A DNA stretch of 64,000 nt from Anodontia alba (GCA_964016985.1 OZ024821.1:10064550-10128549), one strand, 5' to 3'. Numbered from the stretch's first letter, positions 53,205 through 64,000 are shown. The notes: generated by a model from the letters alone, not told the origin. Numbers and translations are program-made.

Positions 53205-53445
53205 AATTGAGCCGCAACGCCAGAAATCGTACCTTCGTCTATTTGCGCCCGGCAGAGATTCAGATCAGCCTGCGCATTGCATAGTCTGATCAGAATATTT
53301 ACGTAGCGCATTTTGGCTAGCCAAGAATGCAGTTTCTTCGTGTGGAAAACGAAAGGTCTAATTAGTCTTAGCGGATGCGCAGGCTGATTTGAGTCTTCGT
53401 TGGATGCAAATGTCAGAAAGTACGTTTGCTGAAATTTGCAGCTTA
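53205..53445. repeat. Family F repeat
   Basis: TGAGCCGCAACGCCAGAAAT, GTACCTTCGTCTATTTGCG, GCGCATTGCATAGTCTGATC, GCGCAGGCTGATTTGAGTC and AAAGTACGTTTGC. Confidence 0.82.
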
Positions 53446-53489
53446 ATTTTTCTCATATGCAGTATTTGTTCTAATTCGAAAGTTAGTTA

Positions 53490-53715
53490 ACGATTTGTAC
53501 ACTAAATGAACTCCCGCACACTATATATTGGAAGATTCTTATTTCAATTTTATGTATGTGAGGCTATGCGATTTAGATATTCCTAGAGAAAAATGGCTGG
53601 ACTATTTGCAAATAGTGGAGACCCTGATCAAACGCCGCGTTCTGCGGCGTCTGATCTAGGTCTGCACTGTTTGCCAGTTACCCTTTTAGGGGTCTCCAGC
53701 CTACAATGGGTTAAA
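53490..53715. repeat. Family D repeat, long form
   Basis: Hairpin GACCCTGATCAAACGCCGCG and GCGGCGTCTGATCTAGG, outer CCTACAATGGGTTAA. Reverse relative of 32850-33085. Confidence 0.8.
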
Positions 53716-54029
53716 CACGTGTTGACTTAAAGCATAAGGGAGACAACTGAACCAAATGCTTTTGACAACTACTGGTATTGACAATTTTACAATAACATTT
53801 TCCTGATTTATGAGGACATAGACCCTGTCAATGTCAAGGCTCGAGAATTTATAAGGAAATAAGCAACAACACACACGTTGCAACTCTGTCGGAACCAAAT
53901 TTGAGACGATAATTGTCGTCCACAGTTTTGAAACAAGGGACGCTTATATCTACGTAAAACTCAAAGAATCCGGGTCAAAGCGTAGAGCCTTGTGAGACGA
54001 CATATTATGCCGTTTCGTCTGGATCTACG

Positions 54030-54660
54030 CAGTTTGCAAAGGCCTGTAATTACAGCCTCTGGCACCGAAAGCGGTAAGGTAAGTGGATACACATAAAATA
54101 GATTGTCGCCTTTTTGCAAAGGAATGCATTTTTTTTTTTTTTTTTTTTTAAATATGAAGCTTCCTAATTAGTTTAGTTTTAATGTCCACATTTGCCACAA
54201 TGAATCAATGCATGAAGTTATAGATAGAACAAGTTGACATTGGTCAAAATAATGCAAACGCGGACCGAGCACAAGTCTGTAATTTTGACATGCATTGTTG
54301 TCACTGCTTCAATGGCTGTCCACATTGTTTTTTGTTGTTGTTTTTTTTGTTGTTGTTGTTTGTTGTGTTTTTTTTTTTTTTTTGTACTTTGTGTTTTTTT
54401 CTTTTTGTACTTTGTGTTCTTGTTTTAATTTCTGGAGATAAGCGCGAGGTTACTATCAAGTAAAATTAGTTTAAACCCTTAGTACTTGTTTTATGCCGAC
54501 CGTTCCAATACGGCCCCTTTTTTGCATTTCTTCTTTGAATGTCGGTTATCACAACAGTGCCGTTGTGTTTTGTTTGCCATCGCTTGTTCTTCATCTCTGC
54601 TTGTGTTGGTGCCTCGGACAGTATGTGCTTCATGATTCTGGCTTTTGTTTGGTCACTTAA
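54030..54660. other. T-rich low-complexity block
   Basis: Runs of T and TTG at 54128-54150 and 54325-54425; no gene. Confidence 0.6.
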
Positions 54661-55277
54661 TCTATATTTGAGCCGCAATCTCGTAAAAAGTACCTTCGGA
54701 CATGTGCGGACATATGGACTGCTAAGGATGCAAATTTTCATCATGCGGACAACGAAGACTCCTACCAAGATTTTTTTTTTCTAAATACATTAATGAAAGC
54801 AAATCACGTCATTAGAAAATACGGCGGCCCTGTCTGGTGCACCCCAGGACCATCGAAGTATTGGCTGTAGCGTGACCTAAATATGGCATTAATTTCTATA
54901 TAAGCACTGAAGGGGTTTAATCTTCGGACAAAAAAGAAATAGGTAGATAGATTCCTCGGAAAAGCCACGCACAGATCATAGCCTTCCTAAGGCATCGATT
55001 GAAAATGAACATATGACGTAGCATAAAAAACACTTAATAGAAAATATGACCAAGAGGAACTACAACCAAAATATCGCCTTGGGATAGTCAATGATACAAC
55101 TGTTGATACAAAAGATTGCCCTTGGAAACAAAGCACACAATACGGATTAGAAAATGGGAGTCTCGGCTTTCTTGAGAACCCTGGTTTTATAGGATGCGTA
55201 ACTCTTGCTTTAAATCCCGATGTAGTTTCAGCTAAACAATATTTGTTGGTTCCGCGTAGGAGTGCTATTACTGATCA

Positions 55278-55515
55278 GGGCCCAGTTGTTCAAAGCGTCG
55301 TTAACTTAAAGAACTCGTTAGTGGTCAAAATTTTAATTGCTCTAGTAAGTACAATATTTAATTCACAAGTATTTTTGCTGAAAAAATGTGAGTAGCTTTT
55401 GCAAAAGCTACTCACATTTTTTCAGCAAAAATATTGGCATATATGCCATACTTAATGATCAAAGTTTTAACGATTCGTTAACTAAGGACATCATTAGTTT
55501 TGAACAAATGGGCCC
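55278..55515. mobile_element. Family G element G5, complete
   Basis: It starts GGGCCCAGTTGTTCAAAG and ends GAACAAATGGGCCC. The hairpin GAGTAGCTTTTGC / GCAAAAGCTACTC lies between TTTTTGCTGAAAAAATG and complement. Confidence 0.94.
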
Positions 55516-55949
55516 TGAAAAATAATCTAATTATGACGATCAAAGAGCCGTTTAATTTGGAAAGAGCTGTTACAGTAAATGTATGCGAACGACACAGGTT
55601 TACGCCAGTACCTATGCTGTCCGCTTACCTAAGCGGAACCGCAAGTGGAAATTTCCGCCAAAGAACTAGACAATCATGTATCTTTGTTAATGGGCCAGGC
55701 ATGCACACTAGAAGATCTCTTCGACAGGATATTCGAAAAACCTTTTTCTTGTGACTCGGCTCTTATAGAAATGGGCTCTATTCTTATTTGTTCTTATGTT
55801 TGCTGCAATTTTATTTCATGATCATTACCATTCAAATGGGTTACTCGAAAGTTTTGACATTTGTCTTTCATATTGTATACTGCTCAAACGCGATTCCATT
55901 CCTTCTAGTAACTGTTAACCTATTTCAGTCCTGCAGATCGATTTTATTT

Positions 55950-56025
55950 TGCAACCAGTGTAGATCCTCATGAGACAGCTCATGATTAGCCGTCTCAGCC
56001 GGATCTACGCTGTCTGCCATTCTGT
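55950..56025. repeat. Family D-like hairpin
   Basis: GTGTAGATCCTCATGAGACA and AGCCGTCTCAGCCGGATCTA, as at 9075 and 43540. Confidence 0.7.
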
Positions 56026-56754
56026 TTTGATGTTTTGACTGAGACCCTATTTAGAATAATAGTTCTGACCAGATTCAAAGAGTAGACCTCTGAAAGTTTA
56101 TCCATTCATCTTTAACTGTGCTATTGAGCATTATTTCGTAGATGCAGAATTATAACTTTGACTGTCCTAATTTAAGAAAGCCTGCTGCAATTCAGCATTA
56201 TTCTGAGCCAACTCAATTTTATTTGATTTAAGGGCAAATAATACACTTTTAAGCAAAACAACTCTGTCAATATTATTTTTGTTCCATGTTGAAAAAGAGC
56301 CTACTCTAAAAGGAAATAAATTCCTCCGCATTGGGGCCATCTTGCCTTAAATAGTAGACCCATATTGGGAATGGATATAATTACAGGACAACAAACAGAT
56401 AGTCACAAACATTGTCTCCCTTGTCAAAAATGGTAAAAATGGTGGACTTTACCAAGATTCTAAAAGGCATGACCTTTGAGAGAAATCGACTTTAACTAAT
56501 CAATGTTATGTTGGCGAACCAACCCAGTTGATTCAAAGCATACAGATGTGTGCAAAGTGCATACAGAACAGATACTGTTTAGAAGACGAGGTGGCACATA
56601 ATGTGCATTATTATCATATTTTAACAAGGGCTAAATCAAAGTTAAAAGAAGAGTCCATTTCAGAAATGATGACAACTACTCGTCTTTCAATAGCTTTCAT
56701 AAAGCATGTTTTCACCTGCCGGTTCATAGTGAAGATTATATATCGTTTTGTTTG

Positions 56755-57030
56755 GGATCATTGAGCCCATTGTGGTATATTTGAAAATGTAGTTCTGCTC
56801 ATATATACGCTAGAGGGCGTAAGCAGTGTTGCAAACTTCATTACTGCTTATTAAGAGTCTCAATAAAACCGAGCCTCCCATTTTCTAATCCGTTTTGGGG
56901 TCATTGGGCCCATTGTGGTATATATGAAAAGATGGAGTTCTGCTCATGTATACGCTAGAGGGCGTAAGCAGTGTTGCAAACTTCATTACTGCTTATGAAG
57001 AGTCTCAATAAAACCGAGACTCCCATTTTC
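56755..57030 (+). repeat. Direct tandem repeat, about 130 bp, two units with AATAAA
   Basis: Unit 1 (about 56755-56885) and unit 2 (about 56892-57030) share CATTGTGGTATAT, GTATACGCTAGAGGGCGTAA, GCAGTGTTGCAAACTTCATT, GAGTCTCAATAAAACCGAG and CTCCCATTTTCTAATC. The block could be the 3' or LTR end of an unidentified retroelement. Confidence 0.8.
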
Positions 57031-57065
57031 TAATCAGTAGTGTGCTCTTTGTTTCCAAAGGCCAT

Positions 57066-57166
<101 letters not shown>

Positions 57167-57306
57167 TTTTCCTAGTAAAGATGACAGCAAATTATGGAAC
57201 AATCGATAGGTTAGGTCGCTTCGAAATAGGTTCTACTTTATTTTTGTTGTTTTTCTATGTGTGTATGTGTATGTGTTATGTCCTTTGTGTAAGTATTACA
57301 GAAAAT

Positions 57307-57540
57307 TTCGAGGGTTTAGCGCAAGACTCAAACATATTTTTGAAACTCTTGTTTAGGGGCAACTTTGACTCCTTTGTAAACAATGCAAATTTAGGTGCCA
57401 TTGCTCATACGAGCAATGGCACCTAAATTTCCATTGCAGAAATAAATGTAATCTTCATAACGCCTTCATTGTGAGGAGATTAAGTATTGGAAAAAAAAAA
57501 CTCCATCTGACTTGCTACAGTCTTGCGATCAACTCTCGAT
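57307..57540. mobile_element. Family I element I2
   Basis: TTTCGAGGGTTTAGCGCAAG at the left, CTTGCGATCAACTCTCGAT at the right, central TTAGGTGCCATTGCTC hairpin as in I1. Confidence 0.88.
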
Positions 57541-57629
57541 TGGGTATCAGATTTATGTAAGCTCCTATTAGTTTTACTACTGACTGTTCTAAGTTGGTGG
57601 TTGATGAGCTGTTTGTTCTTTGTCGGGCT

Positions 57630-57926
57630 CATTAGGAAAACACGCCTATTCAAATATATAAAAAATTTCACCTCCAAAAACTGAAAATTTTCCGATAAAA
57701 AAAACTGACATTTTTCATATTTCTGCTCAAAACATAGATTGTGGGTACTCGTTAGAACCGCCTCGGCGAGGCGGTTCTAACGGATACCCACAATCTATGT
57801 TTTAAGCAGAAATAGGAAAAATAATGTAAACTCCTGTAAACTCCAGTTTTACTATATAAAAGTGGGTTTTACTATATAAAAGTGGGTTTAAGGGGGTCAA
57901 AATTATATAGGAATGTTTTCGTGATG
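57630..57926 (+). mobile_element. Family A element A9
   Basis: It starts CATTAGGAAAACACGCC and ends GGAATGTTTTCGTGATG. A 20-bp piece TTTTACTATATAAAAGTGGG is duplicated in tandem at 57846-57886. Perfect CGGCGAGGCG tip. Confidence 0.95.
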
Positions 57927-58327
57927 TTTTATTGAGGGACTTTTGTCGAGTTTGGTTCTGTTCAATATCTGATAGTTTGGTGCTTCTTGGCAGCCACTAC
58001 AATCACCTCGATGGGGAAGTGTGAACGGAATGTTTTGCATTCGTTGTTTTAATTCCGCTATTTGTTTTTCTTCCTCTTTTAGTCCGTGGTAAGCTTGTTT
58101 CTGTGTTTGTGACACTTCCTGGACAACTTCTTTTCTGTTTCTAACAGGTTCGTCTTGTTCAAAATTTGTGATAGTTTAGCAATGTTGTTGTGAAATATTG
58201 ATTCATAAAACACCATTAGAAAAAGGCGATGCCAATAAAAAGCTTTTCTAAAAGAAATCAGTTTATTATAGAAATGTCATCGATTAAGCCAGGTTTAGCA
58301 CCTAAAACATAGGAACAGAAAGTAGGA

Positions 58328-58500
58328 ATGAGCCGCAAGATCAGAATGTGCGTTCAGCAAAGAATAAGATCAACCTGTGCATTCGCGCAGTCTGATCAGA
58401 ATCTTAACTGGGCGCATTTTGGATAGCCAAGGATGCAATATTTCTGCAAGCGGACAACGAAGACTCTTATAAGACTGCTCAAATGGTTCCTAATAAGTCA
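58328..58500. repeat. Family F repeat
   Basis: ATGAGCCGCAAGATCAGAAT, GCGTTCAGCAAAGAATAAGA, CGCGCAGTCTGATCAGAATC and GGATAGCCAAGGATGCAA. Confidence 0.78.
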
Positions 58501-58959
58501 GTCAGTGAGGACTAATTTGTTTTTAAAATAAAACAGCAAACAAAACCCCTTCGAACTGAGGTCGAAATTACATAGGCGGAGGACCTGTCCTCGACAGTTT
58601 ACAATGCACCCGCAGTGACACGGCTACAATTCATACCCGGGTATTCGGGTTTGCTTTCGCCATACAAACCATGTCAGAAAGAAAAAGTTCTGTCTGCCTA
58701 CATGTATCCTGACAATGAAAGGCTTCATAAACCCAGTTTTTTTTTGTTTTTGTTTTTTGTTTGTTTTTTGTTTGTTTTTTTTTTTCATGGTATATCTTCA
58801 TTTATTTTATAGCTATAAATATTAAATGATTAGAAATGAATGATAAAGTCCGATGAACAATGATGCCGATATTTCTCAATACCAAAACGCAATATCGTAA
58901 TTGCATGCTTTCTGTAGACCAGTAATATGCTTGTGTGTCGAACTTTAACAAGCCTCAAA

Positions 58960-59280
58960 CTTTATTCTATTGTGAAATGTTGACGTTGTGTGACGTCAAC
59001 ATTGCTGACATCATTTTCACTTGACGTCATCAATATGACATTAAGCTGGGACAGATAATCATATAGATTACTCTTTTAAAAAGTTTGAAAGTTGCAAGTA
59101 AAGCAACACAACTCGTTTTTGGCTCAAATGATTTGTTTTTACGACTAGATTCGCTGCAAAACAGCAACAGTGTAAAAATAATATCATGTTGATATTGCAC
59201 TAGTGCAAAAAATGATATCACTTTCTGTTATCTTTTTGCACCGTTACAGAAAGCGCTATTTGCAGCGTCAAATTAAACAA
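58960..59280. repeat. Short palindromes (GTTGACGT; TTGATATTGCACTAGTGCAA)
   Basis: TGTTGACGTTGTGTGACGTC is self-complementary around its centre. At 59160-59250 AGTGTAAAAATAATATCATG and GCACTAGTGC repeats form a degenerate foldback. Confidence 0.5.
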
Positions 59281-59810
59281 AAATACAGAATAAGAAGCAA
59301 AACGAGAGAACAATATTTATAGCTAGATAATAAAAGGGTTATTGCACTTATACTGGTGAATATTGTTTGGATATCTACAGACGCTCGCATGCTTACTTCA
59401 CTGCAGCTGGTGTTTAGTGCCGTTTAGAGCCCGTTCTGGTTACTTTGAAAATCGAATAGCGCTTAAGCCTGTGCTTGGGCGCGGGTTGGGTGGGATGGGG
59501 TGGGGGTGCGTTTACAGCCTTGCAAACTACATAGCTGTATATGAAGAGACTTAATAAAATTTATTCACCGATTTCCATTTATTTGTGTGTTCTTTGCTTC
59601 CAAAGTCAACCTTTTAGATTTTTTATTTTATTTTTAATGTTTTTGCCGCAGCATGCCATAAACAGATATTCTAAATGCCGCATATAAATTCCTGTATACC
59701 CCCTAAATTTGGGTTCAGGCTGATAGGCGTGTTTGGCGTGACATTCTTACCATGTATTGCTTACTTTCCATGGACGCCTGCGTATACCCTATTTATTTTG
59801 TGTCCGTGTC

Positions 59811-60079
59811 CATTTCGAAAACATGCCTATTCAAATATACTGAAAATTTTACCACCATAAAAATGAAAATTTTCAGATATTTTTTTCTTATTTCTGCTCA
59901 AAACATAGATTGTGGGTACTCGTTAGAACCGCCTCGACGAGGCGGTTTTTACGAGTACCCACAATCTATGGTTTTGAGCAGAAATAAGAAAAATAATGTA
60001 TACCCCTGGAAACCCCAGTTTTACTATATTAAAGTAGGGTTTTAGGGGGTCAAAATTATATAGGCGTGTTTTCCTGATG
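59811..60079 (+). mobile_element. Family A element A10
   Basis: It starts CATTTCGAAAACATGCCTAT and ends GGCGTGTTTTCCTGATG. CGCCTCGACGAGGCGG at the hairpin tip. Confidence 0.94.
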
Positions 60080-60127
60080 CTGTCTGCCTGAGCATTCATA
60101 ATTTTGTCATTGTGTATATCGGTTTTA

Positions 60128-60330
60128 CAGTGAAACCTCTATAAGAAATCCACGTTTGGGACTGACTTTAGTGGTTGATGTGGAAAGGTGACTGTCTTAT
60201 AATGGTACATTTTATATAATTTTGCTAGCAAAATTACATGACATGTACCTTTATAAGACAGCCACCTTTCCACATCAACCACTATTCAGTGGTCAGTCTC
60301 AAAGTTGGCTCTCTTACACATGTTTCACTG
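60128..60330. mobile_element. Pogo-like palindromic element, 203 bp
   Basis: It starts CAGTGAAACCTCTATAAG and ends ACACATGTTTCACTG with TA on both sides. The arms GGTTGATGTGGAAAGGTGAC and complement meet at TTTTGCTAGCAAAA. Confidence 0.93.
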
Positions 60331-60592
60331 TACAATTTTCCGAAATATGATTTTGTATGATTTCCTCAGAACCTTCTATAACCATTTCCATATGACAAAG
60401 CTACTATAATTCTTATTGTCCTGTATGGGAAGTGGAGAGAGCGGAGATGCATAGGCTCATCTGTACCAAAGGTTTGTACTAATAAGTGTTTCCTCTTTAC
60501 TTTTGGAATATGGATACAATTTCAGAGGAGGCAATTCTGTCACCATCAAATGCGGGGGAGTAAAAACAAGAAACGACAAAATATATCTCCCT

Positions 60593-60699
60593 CCCAGCAA
60601 GCATTCCTTATAAATCTACAGCGGGCTGTTATCGGCCCGTCAGCTACCCTGACGGGCCGATAACGGCCCGCTATAGATTTATGAAGCATGCTTACTGGG
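60593..60699. mobile_element. Family C MITE C4 with CT duplication
   Basis: It starts CCCAGCAAGCATTCC and ends GCATGCTTACTGGG, with CT at 60591-60592 and 60700-60701. Confidence 0.94.
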
Positions 60700-60779
60700 C
60701 TTGCGAAAATGGCGAAAATTCTCCTATTTGTACAAAACGTGTACATGTATCTAGTCACCTTAACTTGAACTTGAATTAG

Positions 60780-60905
60780 TATGAGCCGCAACGTCAGAAA
60801 ACGTACCTTGGTATGTGTGCACCCAGGTAAGATTCAGATCAGCCTGCGCTTTCGTCCTTGTTTGGCGCACATGTCAGAAGGTACTTTTACTCACGTTAGG
60901 CTCTT
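60780..60905. repeat. Family F repeat, short form
   Basis: TGAGCCGCAACGTCAGAAAA and ACGTACCTTGGTATGTGTGC are inverted against GGCGCACATGTCAGAAGGTA and CGTTAGGCTC. The middle hairpins are absent. Confidence 0.82.
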
Positions 60906-60949
60906 ATGTAAAAAAAGCATAATAATTTAAGGAAGTGACATTCATGCAC

Positions 60950-61090
60950 ACCAGATAAGGAAATCCTTGATTTAACCTTGGGATAGAAAGTGTTTTCTTG
61001 AACACCAGATAAGAAGATCCTGGATTTATCCCTGGGAGAGAAAATCTTATCCAGCCCAGGGTATCCTATCCAGGATAAGATAAATATCAA
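60950..61090. repeat. Short direct repeats (CACCAGATAAG...)
   Basis: CACCAGATAAGGAAATCCTT and CACCAGATAAGAAGATCCTG recur about 60 bp apart, each followed by GATTTA. CCAGGATAAGAT is inverted near 61070. Confidence 0.55.
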
Positions 61091-61727
61091 GAATCCTCAC
61101 GTTTTGATATGCACTGGTTGTAACGGACGTCACGTGCGCCATCGTTAAGGTTTACGTCACTAAACGTAATGAAGTCAGTAAACGCCACAGTAATGTCATT
61201 ACAACATGGCAGACGTCAGCAATCGAAGCGACTGTATTAAAAACAATCTACGTTCAGAAATGAAAAGCGTGCAAGGAAAAGAATCTATCATGGGTGTGAG
61301 GGGTAGATAGAAAAATCCGTCCCTCGCGATCACAGTCAGGTATCACTCGGCAAGCATTATGATGCCAGACAGTGATATTCGGGATGGTTTTTTCCCATTA
61401 CCCCTTATAGCAATGATAGATCCTTATAATCCAGAGCAGGAGCGAACAAACAAGAACATCCATACCCAGAATATAGGACAAACCAAGCGGCCAGTTCCAT
61501 TCTCCCCAAATTAGGTGATAACAAAGTTATACAGGACAATATAAACACAAGAACAAGGCAACAAACAGGACAATAAAAAAAAACATCCAGGGGCCACAAA
61601 GTAATACAAAAAAAGAACAATATTAGAACACTCCCTTAAGAATTTTTAGCAGTTCAAAACCATTGCGAAGTGTAACTAGTTTTACAGGGTTCTATTTTTA
61701 CCTTAGATGCTGACATTATTCGAAGTA

Positions 61728-62350
61728 CAGTCAAACCTCAATGGTTCGAACATCTTTGGGCATTACGAAAACACGCCTATTCAAATATATTGAAAATTGC
61801 CCCACCAAAAAAAAATCAGATAAAAAAAAATCTGATATTTTATATATTTCTGCTCAAAATATAGATTGCAGGTACTCGCTATAACCGCCTCGCAGAGACG
61901 GTTCTAACGAGTACCCACAATCTATGTTTTTGAACAGAAATAAGAAAAATAATGTATACCCTGTAAACCCCAGTTTTACCATATAAACGCGGGGTTTAAG
62001 GGGGTCAAAATTATATAAGTATGTTTTCGTGATGACCGGGGAATGTTCCAGACATAGATACAAGTAATTTGAGCCACTGAGGGCTAATGATAGCGCCAGG
62101 TCAGGAGCCAAATGGCGATAATTTAGGGATGGCTTTTCGATCTAAAAAAAATGGTATATTGCGTCTACGGATTGAATCGCCTCCATATGACGATTTTAAT
62201 GGGTACACACAAGATACATGTTCATGATAAAATGAGAAAATCATTGTCTAAAACATCCCTAACAAATCATTTTCTTGTGCTATCGGAAGAATTTCCTGGG
62301 GACTCAAAAACGGATAAACCAAGTCATTGCTGTCGGTGCTTGAGGCACTG
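61728..62350 (+). mobile_element. Pogo-like element Y3, interrupted by A11
   Basis: CAGTCAAACCTCAATGGTTC begins after TA. The left part ends CATCTTTGGG, and after A11 the right part resumes ACCGGGGAATGTTCC, TAGCGCCAGGTCAGGAGCCA, as in Y1 and Y2. Confidence 0.8.
61761..62034 (+). mobile_element. Family A element A11, nested in Y3
   Basis: CATTACGAAAACACGCCTAT to AGTATGTTTTCGTGATG. The host reads CTTTGGG then ACC across the joint, as Y1 and Y2 do without it, so no duplicated bases are visible. Confidence 0.94.
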
Positions 62351-62566
62351 AAAATTTACTATACATAAAAATCATTACGAGAACAAGCCTATTCAAATAT
62401 ACTGAAAATTTTACCACCAAAAAAATAAAAGTTTTCAGATGAAAAATTCTAAAAATTTTCATATTTCTGCTCAAAACATGATTGTGGGTACTCGTTAGAA
62501 CCGCCTCGGCGAGGCGGTTCTAACGAGTACCCACGATCTATGTTTTGAGCAGAAATAAGAAAATAA

Positions 62567-63476
62567 TTTATCACATGACCGTCACGTTATTCAGTGAAAT
62601 AACCCATGTCATAAAAATCATATAACCACACGTGTTATAACACCTGCAAGGCTTCCCATTGGTTAGCCTAATTACCCTAATTAATATTCGTATTACACCG
62701 CTTATTGATAGCAACCAAGATGGTGTCTGCGTTCGCCGATACAACCTTTACTTTTGAAACAGATCCTACCTTCAGTTTTGTGATGATTTTGAGATGAACG
62801 ATAAATGTCAGACCGATGGAGGGAGAAGACACAAAACAATCACAATGTGAATAACACGACTGCCAGAAATATTCATGGTGGTAAAAATTCGATGTTTTCC
62901 CGCAACATATTTGGAGGCACTCGAGATCTCAACATCGATATCGTCAAACCGTCAATGAAAACAAAATCACCTCCACCCAAAAAACATTGGAGGATGACTT
63001 GACTCAGATAGTCAATAAATGTGTCAAATTAAAATCCAAACTACAGTTAAATGTTTTATAGTTTTGAAATCTGTCGTTTACTTGAGTGTGTCAACCACGG
63101 CATAAAACTATATTGATCAAGCTCAGTGACCTTTAAATACGACAGCTGACTGTGGGGGATTTCCCTACTCATTCTCAGTGACGTATTGACTCGCTGAATG
63201 ACGTTGTTCAAAGGAATATTTAGTTTTGAATTGATTTATTAAAATGAAATATTTATTAGCTCAAATAAAAAATCATCATTAATTCCTTCAGTTTAACGAA
63301 GTAACAAATGGCATATTTATCTTGTTTCTAGTTATTTTCGGTACTTATGCGAACTATTTTTGTTGCGTAGTACTACTGAATTCTTGGTAGTGAGTTGTTC
63401 CGCTTAGCTATGGAAAGCCGTTATCTTTAAAATATATTTTGTGCATTTTTTGTCATCGGAAGGGCCATGTGATAAA
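62567..63476 (+). mobile_element. Unidentified element with TTTATCACATG ends inside A12
   Basis: TTTATCACATGACC at the left and GGCCATGTGATAAA at the right are inverted with one mismatch. The interior has a CCAAT-type stretch (CCCATTGGTTAGCC) and two short reading frames from 62718. No transposase signature. Confidence 0.55.
62718..63000 (+). pseudogene. Short ORFs after ACCAAGATGG, unidentified
   Basis: The first frame reads MVSAFADTTFTFETDPTFSF and stops. A second opens at 62805 (MSDRWREKTQNNHNVNNTTA) and reads MFSRNIFGGTRDLNIDIVKP, ending KKHWRMT. The start context matches that at 34446. A splice donor was not established. It could be a captured first exon or a decayed element ORF. No family recognised. 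Confidence 0.3.
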
Positions 63477-63479
63477 CAG

Positions 63480-63622
63480 AATCTTACATTCGTGGTCATT
63501 TAATATGAAATTTATGAAACTCGTTGGGTAATTTCGGTATTTTGCTCGCTAAAGCTCGCAAAATACAGAAATTATCCAAACTCGTTTCATAAATTTCATA
63601 TTAAATGACCACTCATGTAAGA
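63480..63622. mobile_element. Foldback element of about 143 bp inside A12
   Basis: ATCTTACATTCGTGGTCATT and AATGACCACTCATGTAAGAT are the outer arms. TGAAATTTATGAAACTCGTT and CGTTTCATAAATTTCA continue inward to a CTCGCTAAAGCTCG loop. Confidence 0.85.
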
Positions 63623-63712
63623 TCCTCTATATATACCCTTGTAAACCCCAGTTTTATTATATAAAGTGGGGTTTAAGGGGGGTTAAAATTATATAGGCAT
63701 GCTTTCGTGATG

Positions 63713-64000
63713 GTTCGGTTTGCATAACTCTGTGTGTAATCACAGAAAACAATAACATCACATTGGAATAACTGCGATGAAAAAAAGATAAGGCTCATGT
63801 CAAAAGGTATTTTCAACTAACAGGTAGAGCAAAAGAAACGCACTAGTAGCCGGCTACTTTTAAAATAATTGAATGACGTTTGTTTTTTGCATATTTTTCC
63901 ATTTTACTCTTAATTCAATATTTCGGCCAGAGGCCTTTATCAAGAGAAAACATGTATTTTGAAGTAAGCTACATTTTCACAGTGCCACCATATTGAATTT
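63713..64000. other. No feature seen
   Basis: No ORF or repeat recognised up to the window end. Confidence 0.5.

Larger units (their letters stand above)
62373..63712 (+). mobile_element. Family A element A12, split by about 1.06 kb
   Basis: The left part 62373-62567 (CATTACGAGAACAAGCC to AGAAATAAGAAAATAAT) and the right part 63632-63712 (TATACCCTTGTAAACCCC to GCTTTCGTGATG) join into one family A copy once 62568-63631 is removed. Confidence 0.85.

Overview
The window reads as nuclear DNA of a marine invertebrate, most likely a bivalve mollusc. It is AT-rich, has no dense coding, and is packed with transposon-derived sequence. The bivalve inference rests on roughly 160-bp tandem arrays that follow (TCCG)n/(ACGG)n runs, as in the pearl-type elements described from bivalves, and on a SINE-like piece with a GGGGTTTAACG motif. 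I cannot name a species. No rRNA, tRNA or conserved housekeeping gene was recognised.

The best candidates for real host genes are two single-exon paralogues of about 165 codons at 4843-5331 (+) and 38783-39283 (-). They share an MKYI start, an acidic N-terminal part, a basic C-terminal half and a KTG end, and each has a TATA-like box upstream. I do not recognise the family. A 144-codon ORF at 19269-19703 is also unidentified. Two short reading frames with an ACCAAGATGG start context (34446 and 62718) look like broken first exons.

Autonomous-type transposons are all broken. There are two DD34D mariner copies with terminal repeats (2013-3293, 31245-32523), a decayed Tc1-like transposase (about 18530-19200, -), a 5'-truncated LINE with a SINE nested in it (15237-18079, -), and a LINE fragment whose 5' part is inverted against its 3' part (about 43995-45320), the layout expected from twin priming.

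Most of the rest is non-autonomous inverted-repeat elements, described here as families A to N. Family A has 13 copies, CATCACGAAAACA ends and apparently no target duplication. Families B and C have CCCAGC ends and 2-bp target duplications that vary from copy to copy. Several pogo-like elements have CAGT ends and TA duplications. Family G has GGGCCCAGTTGTT ends, and families D, E, F, H, I, K, L and M are further repeats. Many copies are inserted into one another at base-exact positions, so insertion order and target duplications can be read directly. Several families with different ends carry a similar central hairpin (GTACTCRTTNGAA...), which I regard as the most intriguing unexplained structure along with the paralogue pair.

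Region by region: 1-1140 tandem array; 2-8 kb mariner, paralogue 1 and nested elements; 8-13 kb inverted-repeat elements; 13.4-14.8 kb tandem array; 15.1-18.2 kb LINE; 18.5-20.4 kb Tc1 remnant and orphan ORF; 21.8-25.2 kb a 1.02-kb tandem duplication, one copy of which carries a 1318-bp insertion; 25-38 kb mixed repeats and the second mariner; 38.8-39.3 kb paralogue 2; 40-63.7 kb further repeats, microsatellites, the inverted LINE and nested family A copies.
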